Assembly (NCBI GenBank): GCA_027493875.1
Contig: JAOSJX010000008.1
Location: forward strand, 64,001-128,000
DNA from: Deltaproteobacteria bacterium
Lineage (GTDB): Bacteria > Lernaellota > Lernaellaia > JACKCT01
DNA length: 64,000 nt
Direction: 5' to 3'
The notes beneath the pieces were generated by a model that worked only from the letters and a program-made list of their open reading frames with translations, had not been told where the DNA came from and searched no databases. Positions within the stretch are counted from its first letter, which is position 1; the number at the start of each line of letters is the position of its first letter. The translations under genes and the position numbers were made by a program. Of this stretch, positions 29,129 through 37,945 are shown piece after piece.

Positions 29129-29797
29129 TTAGCAGCCGCACCCGTCGTCGTCATCGTCGTCGTCGCCGCCGTCGTCGTCGAGGTCGTCATCGGCGCCGGT
29201 GTCGTCGTCTTCGCCTTCGCCGCCGACAAACGCGGTGCCTTCATCGAACTCGCCGCTGTCGGCCCACAGGAACCAGTCGAAGCCGTCGGTCGCGAGGTCG
29301 TCGGTCGTGGCCACGAAGGAGAAGTCGAGGAAGTCGCCTTCTTCGATGTCGCCGTAGGCCGCCGAGGTCATCGTGCTGGTGAACTGCCAGCGGATGCCTT
29401 TCTGGCCCGTGACCTGATCTTCCTGCGGCTCGGCCGACCATTCGCCGCTGCCCGGATGCAGCGCGTCCGGGGACGACAGATCCTGGCTGATCGCGTAATC
29501 CGCGTTCGGCATGAACATCTCGACGAGGTAGATCCAATGCCGGCCCTCGGCGTTGGCGTCCGTCGTGTTGGTCACGCGGAAATTGAACTCGTACGACATA
29601 TTGGCCTCGAGCGCGGCCGGGCTGTCGAACTCGACGGTGCCCGAGAAGCCGTCGCCCGTCGCGTCGTCGTCGTCCATGTCATCATCCATGGAGGCCGTAT
29701 CGTCGTCGCCCGCGGTGTCGTCGTCCTGGGCAAGGACGGGCGTCGCAAAAAAGCAGGCGACAACAGCCATCAACAGAACCAACCGAAACGTCTTCAT
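29129..29797 (-). CDS. Secreted acidic protein with Asp-rich ends and Gly-Cys tail
   Basis: ATG 29797 has AGGAGGG upstream. A cleavable signal peptide (MKTFRLVLLMAVVACFFATP, cleavage after VLA) releases a protein that starts QDDDTAGDDD. The middle is a folded, mostly beta domain of about 145 residues (GFSGTVEFDSPAALEANMSY, FNFRVTNTTDANAEGRHWIY). The C-terminus is a second Asp tract ending in DDDDDDGCGC. There is no lipobox Cys at the N-terminus; the only cysteines of the mature protein are at the very C-terminus, as in the PKD metalloprotease at 51187-53428, which ends GGCCGC. A C-terminal anchor or sorting tag is an inference. Confidence 0.75.
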   Translation of the reverse strand: MKTFRLVLLMAVVACFFATPVLAQDDDTAGDDDTASMDDDMDDDDATGDGFSGTVEFDSPAALEANMSYEFNFRVTNTTDANAEGRHWIYLVEMFMPNADYAISQDLSSPDALHPGSGEWSAEPQEDQVTGQKGIRWQFTSTMTSAAYGDIEEGDFLDFSFVATTDDLATDGFDWFLWADSGEFDEGTAFVGGEGEDDDTGADDDLDDDGGDDDDDDDGCGC

Positions 29798-30092
29798 CGA
29801 AACCCTCCTAGGCACGCCGCCGAGACCAGGGCGGCCGGGAACTCCCGTTTTGCCGGCGAACGGACGCACAGGTCCATCCGGGCGTTAATCCATCGGATAC
29901 TAGAGGAAAAAACATAAGCGCGCAATACGACCGTGTCAGGTTGACGAAATAAAGGAGCCGTTTTCGTGAATCCATGAAATATATAGTAATATCAATATGT
30001 TATATTGTTCGCTCGGTCGGCTTGCGGCGGCGCCGGCCCGGTGCTAGATTTTCGGAAACCGTTAAGCGGGCTAAAAATCGGGGTAGTCAAAG

Positions 30093-30383
30093 ATGTCCAG
30101 AGGTGGATTTCGAGGCCGAAAAACCAACGAGGACAAGCTGATCAACCGGATCGATCGTGGGCGCCAGGGCCTCGACGGTCCGGCCGGAGCGGACCTCGAC
30201 GAAGGCGTGAAGAAACGCCTCCACGAGTGTGAGGCCGGCGACTGGGTGAAGCAGGTCCTTACGGGCGCCAATCATTACGGACCGGCGCTCCGCGTCATCG
30301 ATCCGAAAGGCGGCGTCCTCGAATCGCGGATGGGAACCCGGAGCCGCATGTCGCCGCGCACGCAGGTCGTCGTCCAGCCCTGA
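30093..30383 (+). CDS. Small basic hypothetical protein
   Basis: The 96-residue ORF starts MSRGGFRGRKTNEDKLINRI and has a basic N-terminus, a central helical stretch (DLDEGVKKRLHECEAGDWVK) and a basic tail (LESRMGTRSRMSPRTQVVVQ). No family recognised, no signal peptide. The codon pattern is GC-rich in third positions, as in neighbouring genes, which supports coding. It lies 47 bases before a methyltransferase gene in the same direction. The roughly 295 bases upstream hold no gene; their last part is AT-rich and may contain the promoter. Confidence 0.5.
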   Translation: MSRGGFRGRKTNEDKLINRIDRGRQGLDGPAGADLDEGVKKRLHECEAGDWVKQVLTGANHYGPALRVIDPKGGVLESRMGTRSRMSPRTQVVVQP

Positions 30384-30430
30384 CCCCCGTCGCCGGGCGG
30401 TCGGTCGCGCGCAGGAGGAGTCGTCCACGC

Positions 30431-31027
30431 ATGCCTCCCGGGGATCGCACCCCCTTTTCTCCTTTTCCGAATTTTCTGCGGCTCTGGAATCTGCGCCGGA
30501 TGGACCGCGCCCCCGAGGGCCGGGCCTTGCGGGGCGCCGTCGCGCGGATCATCGAGGACCGCCCGGGCCTGCTCCTCGAGATCGGCTGCGGGTTTGGGAG
30601 CAACGCCGCGCCGCGCCGCGGGGCTTACCTCGGCGTCGACCCCGATCCCCGCGTGATCCGCGCGGCGAAGGCGCTGCATCCGGAAAAGGATTTCGGCATC
30701 TTGAAGGAAGGGCGCGTCGCCTTACCGGACGGCGCGGCCCGCGACGTCCTGTTCTCGCTTGTCCTCCACGAGGTGGGGCGAAGCGCCCGCTTGGAACTCC
30801 TGGCCGAAGCCTGCCGCGTGGCGTCGAACGACGTGTTGGTCTTCGACTACCGCCGCGATCTGACCGGCTGGACGCGCCGGCGGATTCAATGGAACGAGGG
30901 CGCGACCTTCACCGACTATCTTGAATTCGATCTGGAAGACGCCATGCTTGCCGCGGGCCGGCGGCTCGTCGCGCACGCGCCCGTCTCACGCTTGTTCGCC
31001 TCGTGGATTTTCTCGACGCTCGATTGA
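30431..31027 (+). CDS. Class I SAM-dependent methyltransferase
   Basis: The 198-residue protein has the Rossmann SAM-binding motif I LLLEIGCGFGSNA, the acidic loop YLGVDPDPRVIRAAKAL, and the post-motif ARDVLFSLVLHEVG followed by DVLVFDYRRDL. The domain order is that of small-molecule class I methyltransferases. The substrate is not indicated. It is followed after about 65 bases by the hybrid histidine kinase gene. Confidence 0.75.
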   Translation: MPPGDRTPFSPFPNFLRLWNLRRMDRAPEGRALRGAVARIIEDRPGLLLEIGCGFGSNAAPRRGAYLGVDPDPRVIRAAKALHPEKDFGILKEGRVALPDGAARDVLFSLVLHEVGRSARLELLAEACRVASNDVLVFDYRRDLTGWTRRRIQWNEGATFTDYLEFDLEDAMLAAGRRLVAHAPVSRLFASWIFSTLD

Positions 31028-31091
31028 CCTGCGTCCGAGGGCTGCTATCGTAAAGGCCGAACCCGGCTCAACGGATATCGAGGAAGATCGC

Positions 31092-33895
31092 CTGACGCAG
31101 GCGACCACCCCCATCACGACGCCCCGCCGCGCGCCCGCCGAACGGGAGTTTATCGTTCTGCTCGACGACGCCGCGCGCGTGACCGGCCTGCCGTCGGACC
31201 TGCCCGATGAAATCCGCGCCGCCCTCGGCGGACGTCAGGGACGGACGTTTTCCGAAGCGTGCGCCCTGCGCGACCGGCAACGCGTCGACTCCGTCCTGAA
31301 AACCGTGTTGACCGGCCAGGACGTTCAGCCGACGGTCGCCGATCTCGCCGGGGCTGACGGCGCCGCCATCGAATGCACGTTTCGATTTCAGCGGCTGCGC
31401 GGCGCGGAAGCGAAAACGGCCGGCGTGCTGGTGTTTGGCCGCGTCGGCGCGCAGGCGCCGGGCGTTCTTTCACACCTCCCCGCCGCGATTCTCGCGCGGC
31501 TCATGGGTCTGGCGAAAAGCCTGAACCTGGTTTCGGACCTCGAAGCGCTGGTCGCGACGGTTTGCGAAGGGGCGAAAATCCTCACCCAGGCCGAATCCGC
31601 GGCCGTCTTTCTGCGCGACCGGGTCACGGGATTGTTGCGCATCGCGGGACACATCGGCCTGCCGGCGTCGCTCGCCGGCGTGGCGATTCATGAAGGCGAA
31701 GGCGCGATCGGCCGCGTGCTTTCCGGCGGGAAGGCCGTGTGGGAACCGCGGCCGGGTGAGGAACTGACGGATGACGATCCGGTCCGTGTGATGAACGCGG
31801 CCTCGTACATCCTCGCCCCGCTCACGCACGAGGCGCGCACCGTCGGCGTGCTCGCCGTATTCTCGCGGGAGGAATCGGCGTTCGACGAAACCGCCGCGCA
31901 GGTGCTCGCCGGCCTGGCGGATATCTCCGCCGCGGCGGTCATGCGCGCTCTGGTGCGGCGCGATCTCGACCGGCTCGAATCGACGACGCAGCTCATCCTC
32001 GACGAGTTGCCGATCGGCGTGGTCTCGGTCGATTCCGAGGGGCGCGTGCTCCAGGCGAATCCCGAGTTTCTGGCGCTCATCGCCGGGCCCGGCGAAAACG
32101 CGCGCATGGGACGCAATCTGTTTTCTTCGGAGCTCATCCTTCAAAACCATTTGTCGCCGTTTCTTGTGGATTTGGTCCACGGGCGCGCGTTCGAACAGGA
32201 CGTGGCGTCGTTCCGGCTGCCCGGCGGACGCGTCGCGCCGATGCGGGTGCAGGGCAAACCGTTGCGCGGCGAGGGCGGCCGTCGGGCGGGCGCCGTTTTG
32301 ATTTTCTGCCGGGGCGGGGGCGGAAACGGCGCCGGCGGCGCGCGACGAACGGTACGCGTCGGTTTTTGAAGGAACGCGTGACGGCGTCATTCTGCTTTCG
32401 AACGCCGCGCTCATCGTCGATGTCAATCCGGTGGCGGCGGAAATGCTCGGCTCGCCGCGCGAGGAATTGCTCGGCGCCGGCTTGAGCGCCTGGCCCTCTC
32501 GCCGCAAATGGCGAAGGGGCTGAACGAATCGTTCGCCCAGCTCAAAGAGCAGGGCCATCTCGGACGGCGCGAGATTCTCGTGCGCCGGCCGGGCGGCGTG
32601 AGCTTCCCGCTGGAAATTACCGGCGTGCGTTTGGACGACGAGGTTTATCAATTGACGGCGCGCGAAGTGGCGGACCGCCAGGATCTCATCAACCAGCTCG
32701 TGCATTCGGAAAAAATGGAATCGGTCGGAACGCTCGCGGGCGGCATCGCGCACGACTTCAACAACCTCCTCGCCGTCGTCATGGGTTACGCGTCGTTGCT
32801 CGAACAGGAGGCGGGCCTCGACGGCGACGCGCAAGGAAGCCGCGCAGAACATCATCGACGCGACGAAGAGCGCGAAAGAACTGACCGGCCAACTCCTGGC
32901 CTTCGCGCGCCGCGGGAAATATCTGGTGCGTCCGGTGGAGATGGGAGAGTTGCTGGTGAATCTGGTCGGCATCGTCTCGCGCTCGGCCGGCCCCGATGTA
33001 ACCATCCGCAAGCACCTGCCGGAGGGGGAGCTGGTCGTCAAAGGCGACCGCGGGCAGATTTCCGGCGCGATGATGAACGTCATCCACAACGCGATCGGAC
33101 GCGGGTGGAGGGCGCGGGCGACATCGACATCACGCTGCGCGACGAGACGGTCAAAACGGAAACGCGGCGCGGCGCGACGGCGATCGCGCCGGGGCGTTAC
33201 GTGGTGGTGGAGATCAGGACAACGGCCCGGGCATCAAAGCCGAACACATGGGAAAGATTTTCGAGCCGTATTTTTCGACCAAGGGATTGGACAAGGGAAC
33301 GGGGCTCGGCCTCGCCGTGGTGGACGGCGTCGTGGCGCATCACGACGGCGCCGTCGCGGTCGAATCGACGGTGGGCGAAGGAACGACCTTTCTGATTTAT
33401 TGGCCCCTCGCCGACGAGGAAACGCACCAGCGCGTCCGCGACGCGCGCGCCAAGGAAAAAGAAACCGGCCGCGAAAAAAACACGCGCCAAGAAGGCCGCC
33501 GCGGCGAAGCCGGACGCCTCGGCGCGGCGCGTGCTGGTCGCGGACGACGAGGAAATGGTCCGCGATTTCTGCCGCGCGGTGCTTTCCGGCCAGGGCTTCG
33601 ACGTGTTCGTCGCGGCGGACGGCCAGCAGGCGCTGGAGATTTTCAAAACGGAGAAGGGCCGGTTCGACCTTGTGCTGCTCGACATGCTCATGCCGCGCAT
33701 GAACGGCGAGATCGCGTTTCAGAAAATGCGCGAGCTGAATCCCGGCGTGCGCGTCGTCTTGTCCTCCGGCTATTCCGAGGATTCCGTCACGCAGAGCCTT
33801 TTTCACGCGCGGCGCCGCCGGCTTCCTGGAAAAACCCTTCGACATTCCCGCAGCTCATGGGCGAAATCAACCGCGTGCTCGACGCCGGAGCCTGA
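31092..33895 (+). CDS. Hybrid sensor histidine kinase with receiver domain (frameshifted)
   Basis: The reconstructed protein has a GAF-like sensor ([20 protein letters not shown]), two PAS-like regions ([40 protein letters not shown]), the dimerisation/phosphoacceptor helix with the H-box [20 protein letters not shown], an ATPase with [20 protein letters not shown] and [12 protein letters not shown], and a C-terminal receiver domain ([14 protein letters not shown], the acceptor Asp in [15 protein letters not shown], and the conserved Lys in LEKPFD). Frames change near 32320, 32490, 32830, 33100, 33480 and 33815, and each domain resumes in another frame. No ATG opens the first frame; a CTG at 31092 behind GAGGAAG is used tentatively. 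No separate response regulator lies next to it. Confidence 0.8.
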
Positions 33896-33988
33896 CTCCG
33901 TGAAAAAAAAGAACCCCGTCACGCGAAAAGAAGACGCGTCGCGGCACACGCGCGGCCGAACACGGGAAAGCGCGTCTTTTCCGGCGGC

Positions 33989-34205
33989 GCCGGCCCCCTT
34001 CGGGGGCCTCTTGATCTTCTTCGCGCCGGTCCCCGCGGCTCACGCCGCGGGCTATTTCCCGTCGCCCCGCAAGCGGGGCTCACGCTCGATCGGCGAGCGC
34101 GCCTCGGCGGAAACGGAACGCCCGAAGGGCGTGACAGGAAATAGCCAGGCGCGCAAGCGCCTGGGATCGGACCGAACAACAAATCAGCCCCCGAAGGGGG
34201 CCGGC
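33989..34205. ncRNA. Nested multi-hairpin element (candidate structured RNA or mobile repeat)
   Basis: A 217-base element with nested pairing. Outer 19-bp perfect inverted arms are 33989-34007 and 34187-34205. Inside them CGGTCC (34027-34032) pairs with GGACCG (34169-34174), and GCTATTTCC (34051-34059) with GGAAATAGC (34137-34145). Five local hairpins sit between: 34033-34050 (loop TCAC), 34064-34079, 34083-34099, 34118-34132 (loop GAA) and 34145-34164 (8-bp stem, GCAA loop). All arms pair without crossing. Around it, from 33896 to 34340, there is no credible gene; short reading frames across it are low-complexity. Function and strand are unknown. Confidence 0.55.
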
Positions 34206-34340
34206 ACCGGAGCGCCGTCGAGCGGAAAGGACGGTGCAACGCGGTGTCGTAACATTAATTATACAGAGGCCAATAAGAACGCCGCGATCCTCCCACGTGG
34301 AAGTTTCTGCGTCCTTCGTCGCATGGACTTCTCCTCCTTC

Positions 34341-34469
34341 TACGGGCAACTCGCCTTTGTCCTTAAAGTACCCCGCAACGGAATCCAGTTGTTCTGCGTT
34401 GATTCCTCGGTCGGATTCAAGAGGGGCCTTGAACGCGCGATCATGTGAAAGGTCGTATTTCGCGGTATC
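34341..34469 (-). repeat. Copy of the 3' end of the metalloprotease gene (direct repeat, copy 1)
   Basis: From 34341 to 34459 this segment matches 34952-35070 with one mismatch in 119 bases; similarity fades by 34469. It encodes the same C-terminal residues of the protease (NTTFHMIARSRPLLNP and onward to TKASCP) with a stop, but no protein lies in front of it. Together with its partner it flanks the Cys-rich lipoprotein gene. Confidence 0.9.
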
Positions 34470-34517
34470 AGATACCGGACCCGCTCCTTTTCCGGACTCG
34501 ATACGGCGATTTTGGGA

Positions 34518-34931
34518 TCAATCACCGCAGGGGAAGAACGAATCGTCGGAATCGTCGTCGCCCGCGACGCGCGTATCCTGGCAGTTGATGCACTCATTTA
34601 CGCAATGATCATATTGTTTGGCGCACTCATCGACGCATTCCTCGCATGATTCGGCATTTTCCGCTTTGATGTGTTTTTCGTCGAATGCCGTATCGTCGTC
34701 CGCGTCCAATATATCGTCGGGGCACGATTCCACGCCGAATCGCTCAACGCAATCTTCCAGACAGGGGTTTTCTCTTCTCTTTTCACACCAAGACGGACAT
34801 TCCGAATCGGAAACGCATGCGCCGGCACTTGTCGCCGTATCTGAAGTGTCGTTGTCGCTCGAACAGCCCGCGATCAGGATCGGTATGACGGCGCTTGCTG
34901 TTACCAAAGCGTTCAATAGGAATCTTGCCAT
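34518..34931 (-). CDS. Cys-rich lipoprotein in a repeat-flanked cassette
   Basis: The 137-residue product has a lipoprotein signal (MARFLLNALVTASAVIPILI, lipobox IAGC). The mature part contains about a dozen Cys, in pairs such as CVSDSECPSWC, NPCLEDCVERFG and SCEECVDECAKQYDHCVNEC, and ends with an Asp/Ser-rich stretch and PCGD. Cys-rich, disulfide-bonded surface protein is likely; no family known. The gene begins 19 bases after the metalloprotease stop, has lower GC than the region average, no frame breaks, and sits between the two 3'-end copies of the metalloprotease gene, which suggests gain as a small cassette. Confidence 0.65.
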   Translation of the reverse strand: MARFLLNALVTASAVIPILIAGCSSDNDTSDTATSAGACVSDSECPSWCEKRRENPCLEDCVERFGVESCPDDILDADDDTAFDEKHIKAENAESCEECVDECAKQYDHCVNECINCQDTRVAGDDDSDDSFFPCGD

Positions 34932-34950
34932 CGGATGTTCCTCGCCGCCT

Positions 34951-36135
34951 TTACGGGCAACTCGCCTTCGTCCTTAAAGTACCCCGCAACGGAATCCAGT
35001 TGTTCTGCGTTGATTCCTCGGTCGGATTCAAGAGGGGCCTTGAACGCGCGATCATGTGAAAGGTCGTATTCAACGGTATCCCGTAGGGTACCTGGAACCT
35101 CTTGCTGATATGGATAGACGTCTGCGCGGGGACGCCCACGTCGTACTCGCTCGGCGACTCGTAATCCGATTGCGACCACGTTTCGTTTGTGGAAAACCAC
35201 GCCTCGACATGCGCGTTCTCGCTCGATGTCCCATAATTCATCACGTTGAAGCGCGCGTAAATCGTATCCCCGGGACAGAGGTTCGTCGTTGAAATAATTC
35301 CTGACGGACAGTAGGACGCGAAGATGTCGGTGTCCCAACTGAATCCCTTCGCGGGCCGACAGAATTTTCGCTGTTCTCCAGGATAACGTTCAGGATCGAC
35401 CCATAGGTTGGCGACGGCCATATCGCGTTCGGCGGTCTCGGTGGGATACAAATATCGAAGGCCCTCGCGATCGTCCGGCGTCGGCTCGACCATTTTATCC
35501 GAACTCCGATTCGTAAACAGCGCGTGAGATGGCGTGGACCAATACAATAAATTCGAAAACGCATCGCGCTCGTGATCGAGGCCCATGGCGTGAAGAAGCT
35601 CGTGCATGTGAATGACGCGAATGTAGCGTTCGCCGCCATCATCGCTCACGACCGGATCGTAGTAGGTTGAAGGCGTACCCCAGACCCAATCCGTGTACGC
35701 GTCCATCCTGATATCGACCACGAAAAGCTGACAATAAGGCTGACCAGAAACCGAGACCAGCGACGTTTCGCCGAGAACGCCCTCCGGCAACGACTGCGAA
35801 AGCCATATTTCCGAGTCGCCATTGCCGAGCGAGGAACTCGTTCCCGTCGTCCACGTCGGATCGATCCACGCCCCGTTGACCGCCCCGATTCTTTCCATCG
35901 GCTCCGTTACCGATACAATTTTCGCGGGGGTATCGTAATCATACTCGCTGACGTTTATCTCGAAGGAGGGATCGTCCGGCCAGCGTACCCCATTAACGCA
36001 TCCTGATCCGTCGGGGACCCAAAGCGTATACGCATACGCCGTGCTCGAAGAGCCGGCGGCGAAAAACAGCACGATCACGATGGCCGCGGTTTTCAGCATC
36101 AGACTGAGATCCAAGGGAGGTTTGTTATTCGACAT
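34951..36135 (-). CDS. Secreted metzincin-type (matrixin-like) metalloprotease
   Basis: After a signal peptide (AAIVIVLFFAAGSSSTAYA) the catalytic domain carries the zinc motif HELLHAMGLDH (HExxHxxGxxH) near residue 180, preceded by NGDSEIWLSQSLPEGVLGET, the region where matrixins bind structural metals. The Met-turn is not a canonical Met; NLLYWSTPSH occupies the place. A C-terminal beta-rich domain of about 140 residues follows (CPGDTIYARFNVMNYGTSSE). The ATG at 36135 has GGAGG ten bases upstream and overlaps the end of the upstream gene by 37 bases; ATG 36099 is an alternative. Its last 119 bases are duplicated at 34341-34459. Confidence 0.8.
   Translation of the reverse strand: MSNNKPPLDLSLMLKTAAIVIVLFFAAGSSSTAYAYTLWVPDGSGCVNGVRWPDDPSFEINVSEYDYDTPAKIVSVTEPMERIGAVNGAWIDPTWTTGTSSSLGNGDSEIWLSQSLPEGVLGETSLVSVSGQPYCQLFVVDIRMDAYTDWVWGTPSTYYDPVVSDDGGERYIRVIHMHELLHAMGLDHERDAFSNLLYWSTPSHALFTNRSSDKMVEPTPDDREGLRYLYPTETAERDMAVANLWVDPERYPGEQRKFCRPAKGFSWDTDIFASYCPSGIISTTNLCPGDTIYARFNVMNYGTSSENAHVEAWFSTNETWSQSDYESPSEYDVGVPAQTSIHISKRFQVPYGIPLNTTFHMIARSRPLLNPTEESTQNNWIPLRGTLRTKASCP
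34952..35080 (-). repeat. 3' end of the metalloprotease gene (direct repeat, copy 2)
   Basis: This is the in-gene copy of the direct repeat at 34341-34469, offset by 611 bases and 99% identical over the first 119. Recombination between the copies would delete the lipoprotein gene and leave an intact metalloprotease gene. Confidence 0.9.
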
Positions 36136-36878
36136 AATCTTTGAACCTCCAGAGAAACTCGCTTTCCGGAGAAAGGCACGGCTCCTCGCATCGACTCGAA
36201 CCTTTGGGCGATATTCGATAATTCCAAATCCGCGTCTTCGACATCGACCGCGAGGCTTTCAAACGCTTCTCTCATGAAGCTCACGTCTGCGTTTGACGGA
36301 GATACCCATTTTTCGCAGGAACCTCGGTCTTCCGACGGAATGCACCGCGCACCGCTTTCCACGATAATCCCTTCCTCGCCAAGATAAAGTATCGGCCTCC
36401 ATGAACAATCAAGAAGAATCTCCTCGTCGCCCTCCTTCACGATCCGGAGAAGTCCCGGACCGCCTCCGACGGCGCCATAGAAGGGATAAAGTTCGTCGTT
36501 ATGAAAAACGATGACTTCGTCGCCGGCGTCATACCAGGCCTGCCCGGCGACGGCATAGAGCTTCTCATCGTCAAACCATCCGCCGACGGTGAATATTTCA
36601 AGCGGCCTTTCGGAATCCCAACCGACAAATACGGCGGCGGGGGCGATCACGATCTTTGTATAAGGTATCTTGTTTCCCTCGGAATTCTCCACAAAATCAT
36701 AAGTCACGCCTGTGATCTTGCCTCTTAAAACAACGCCGGACTTTGTGAATACTTTCTCGAGAGACCCGGGATCACCCAACGCACCGCCGAAACTCAGCGC
36801 GAATACAATTTGAGGGGAAGCAAAGATAAAAATGGCGCCGAGGACAACCGCCAAAACCGCCGGTATGCCCTTCGACAT
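36099..36878 (-). CDS. Secreted hypothetical protein
   Basis: The 259-residue protein has a signal peptide (IPAVLAVVLGAIFIFASPQI, cleavage near VFA/LS) and a mature beta-rich domain beginning SFGGALGDPGSLEKVFTKSG and GVVLRGKITGVTYDFVENSE, then IVIAPAAVFVGWDSERPLEI and YDAGDEVIVFHNDELYPFYG. That resembles proteins in which an OB-like or beta-sandwich part precedes a helical tail; no family could be named. There are four Cys in the second half. It overlaps the downstream metalloprotease start by 37 bases, so both exported proteins are co-expressed. The region has lower GC than its flanks. Confidence 0.65.
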   Translation of the reverse strand: MSKGIPAVLAVVLGAIFIFASPQIVFALSFGGALGDPGSLEKVFTKSGVVLRGKITGVTYDFVENSEGNKIPYTKIVIAPAAVFVGWDSERPLEIFTVGGWFDDEKLYAVAGQAWYDAGDEVIVFHNDELYPFYGAVGGGPGLLRIVKEGDEEILLDCSWRPILYLGEEGIIVESGARCIPSEDRGSCEKWVSPSNADVSFMREAFESLAVDVEDADLELSNIAQRFESMRGAVPFSGKRVSLEVQRLCRITNLPWISV

Positions 36879-37114
36879 GATGTCCTCCAGGAAGAAAGAC
36901 AGATCTATTGTAAGCTCCCCTCAAAAAAAAAGGCAAGAAAAATTTTTAGCGGCTATTCAAAAAAGGGACTATTGGAACGTGCGGACGGGGACAAGCATCG
37001 GCGGTTTTTTTCGAAGCATGAATCGCGGCATGGCCGGCCCGCGCGTCGCGGGCGGTTCCCACGCCTTCATGAAATGCTATAAATGACGGCGACAGGCTTT
37101 CCGATGGTGTGTTA

Positions 37115-37945
37115 ATGGCGCGGGATTATTTGAAAAACTCCACACGCCGCCCCGCGACGGCGCTGCGTGCCGAGGGCGTGTCGTTCGCGTATCGAAGCGA
37201 TTGGGTGCTGCGCGACGTGTCGCTGTCGGTGGGCGATGGCGAAATGGTCGGGCTCGTCGGACCGAACGGGTCGGGCAAGTCGACGCTCGTGCGGCTCATG
37301 GCGGGACTGCTGGCGCCGGGGCAAGGCCGAACGTATCTCTTCGACCGTCCCTTCCACGATTATCCGCGGCGCGACGCCGCGCGATATATTTCGTACGTGC
37401 CGCAGGACATGCCCGCCGTTTTCGGCTTCACCGCGGGCGATTTCGTCATTATGGGCCGGCGCCCGCATCAAGGGTATCTCCCTTTCGATACCGAACACGA
37501 CGAACGGCTCGCCGTCGAGGCGATGCGCGAAACGGAGACGGACGGTTTCGCCGACCGCCCGCTCACCGAACTGTCCGGGGGCGAACGCCAGCGCGTGCTC
37601 GTCGCCGCGGCGCTCGCGCAGGAGCCGTCCGTCATGCTGCTCGACGAGCCGACGGCGTCGCTCGATCTGCACTATCAGGTGCAAATCCATTCGCTGCTGC
37701 GCCGCCTCAACCGCGCGCGCACCATCACCACCATCGTCGTCACGCACGACCTGAATCTCGCGTGCCTGTTTTTCCCCCGCGTCATCGTGCTGTCCGAGGG
37801 ACGCATCGTCGCCGACGGCCCGCCGCGCGACGTCCTCACCCCGGAGCGCATCCGCGACGTCTATAAGGTGGACGTTTCCTATGCGCACCACGGCGACGGC
37901 ACGCCGATGATCGTTCCGCATCCCGGCGCGGAGGATCGCGGATGA
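37115..37945 (+). CDS. ABC importer ATPase, FecE/BtuD-like
   Basis: The ATPase has Walker A GPNGSGKSTLVRLMAGL, Q-loop YVPQDMPAVFGFTAGDFVIM, signature LSGGERQRVLVA, Walker B LLDEPTASLD and the H-loop VVTHDLNLA. The VMGRRPHQ-like segment after the Q-loop is typical of iron-siderophore, haem and cobalamin importers. ATG 37115 is used; an in-frame GTG lies at 37109. The stop overlaps the permease ATG by 4 bases. No substrate-binding protein or TonB receptor gene is next to it, so the ligand stays open. Confidence 0.9.
   Translation: MARDYLKNSTRRPATALRAEGVSFAYRSDWVLRDVSLSVGDGEMVGLVGPNGSGKSTLVRLMAGLLAPGQGRTYLFDRPFHDYPRRDAARYISYVPQDMPAVFGFTAGDFVIMGRRPHQGYLPFDTEHDERLAVEAMRETETDGFADRPLTELSGGERQRVLVAAALAQEPSVMLLDEPTASLDLHYQVQIHSLLRRLNRARTITTIVVTHDLNLACLFFPRVIVLSEGRIVADGPPRDVLTPERIRDVYKVDVSYAHHGDGTPMIVPHPGAEDRG

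Noticed and set aside
31470..33089. Minus-strand open frame of 539 codons opposite the histidine kinase
   Set aside because: The plus strand carries GAF, PAS and histidine-kinase motifs in broken frames; the minus product is low-complexity.
33919..34239. Minus-strand open frame of 106 codons across the multi-hairpin element
   Set aside because: Its codons follow the hairpin repeats and give Arg/Pro/Gly low-complexity sequence without signal or family; the inverted-repeat structure explains the composition.
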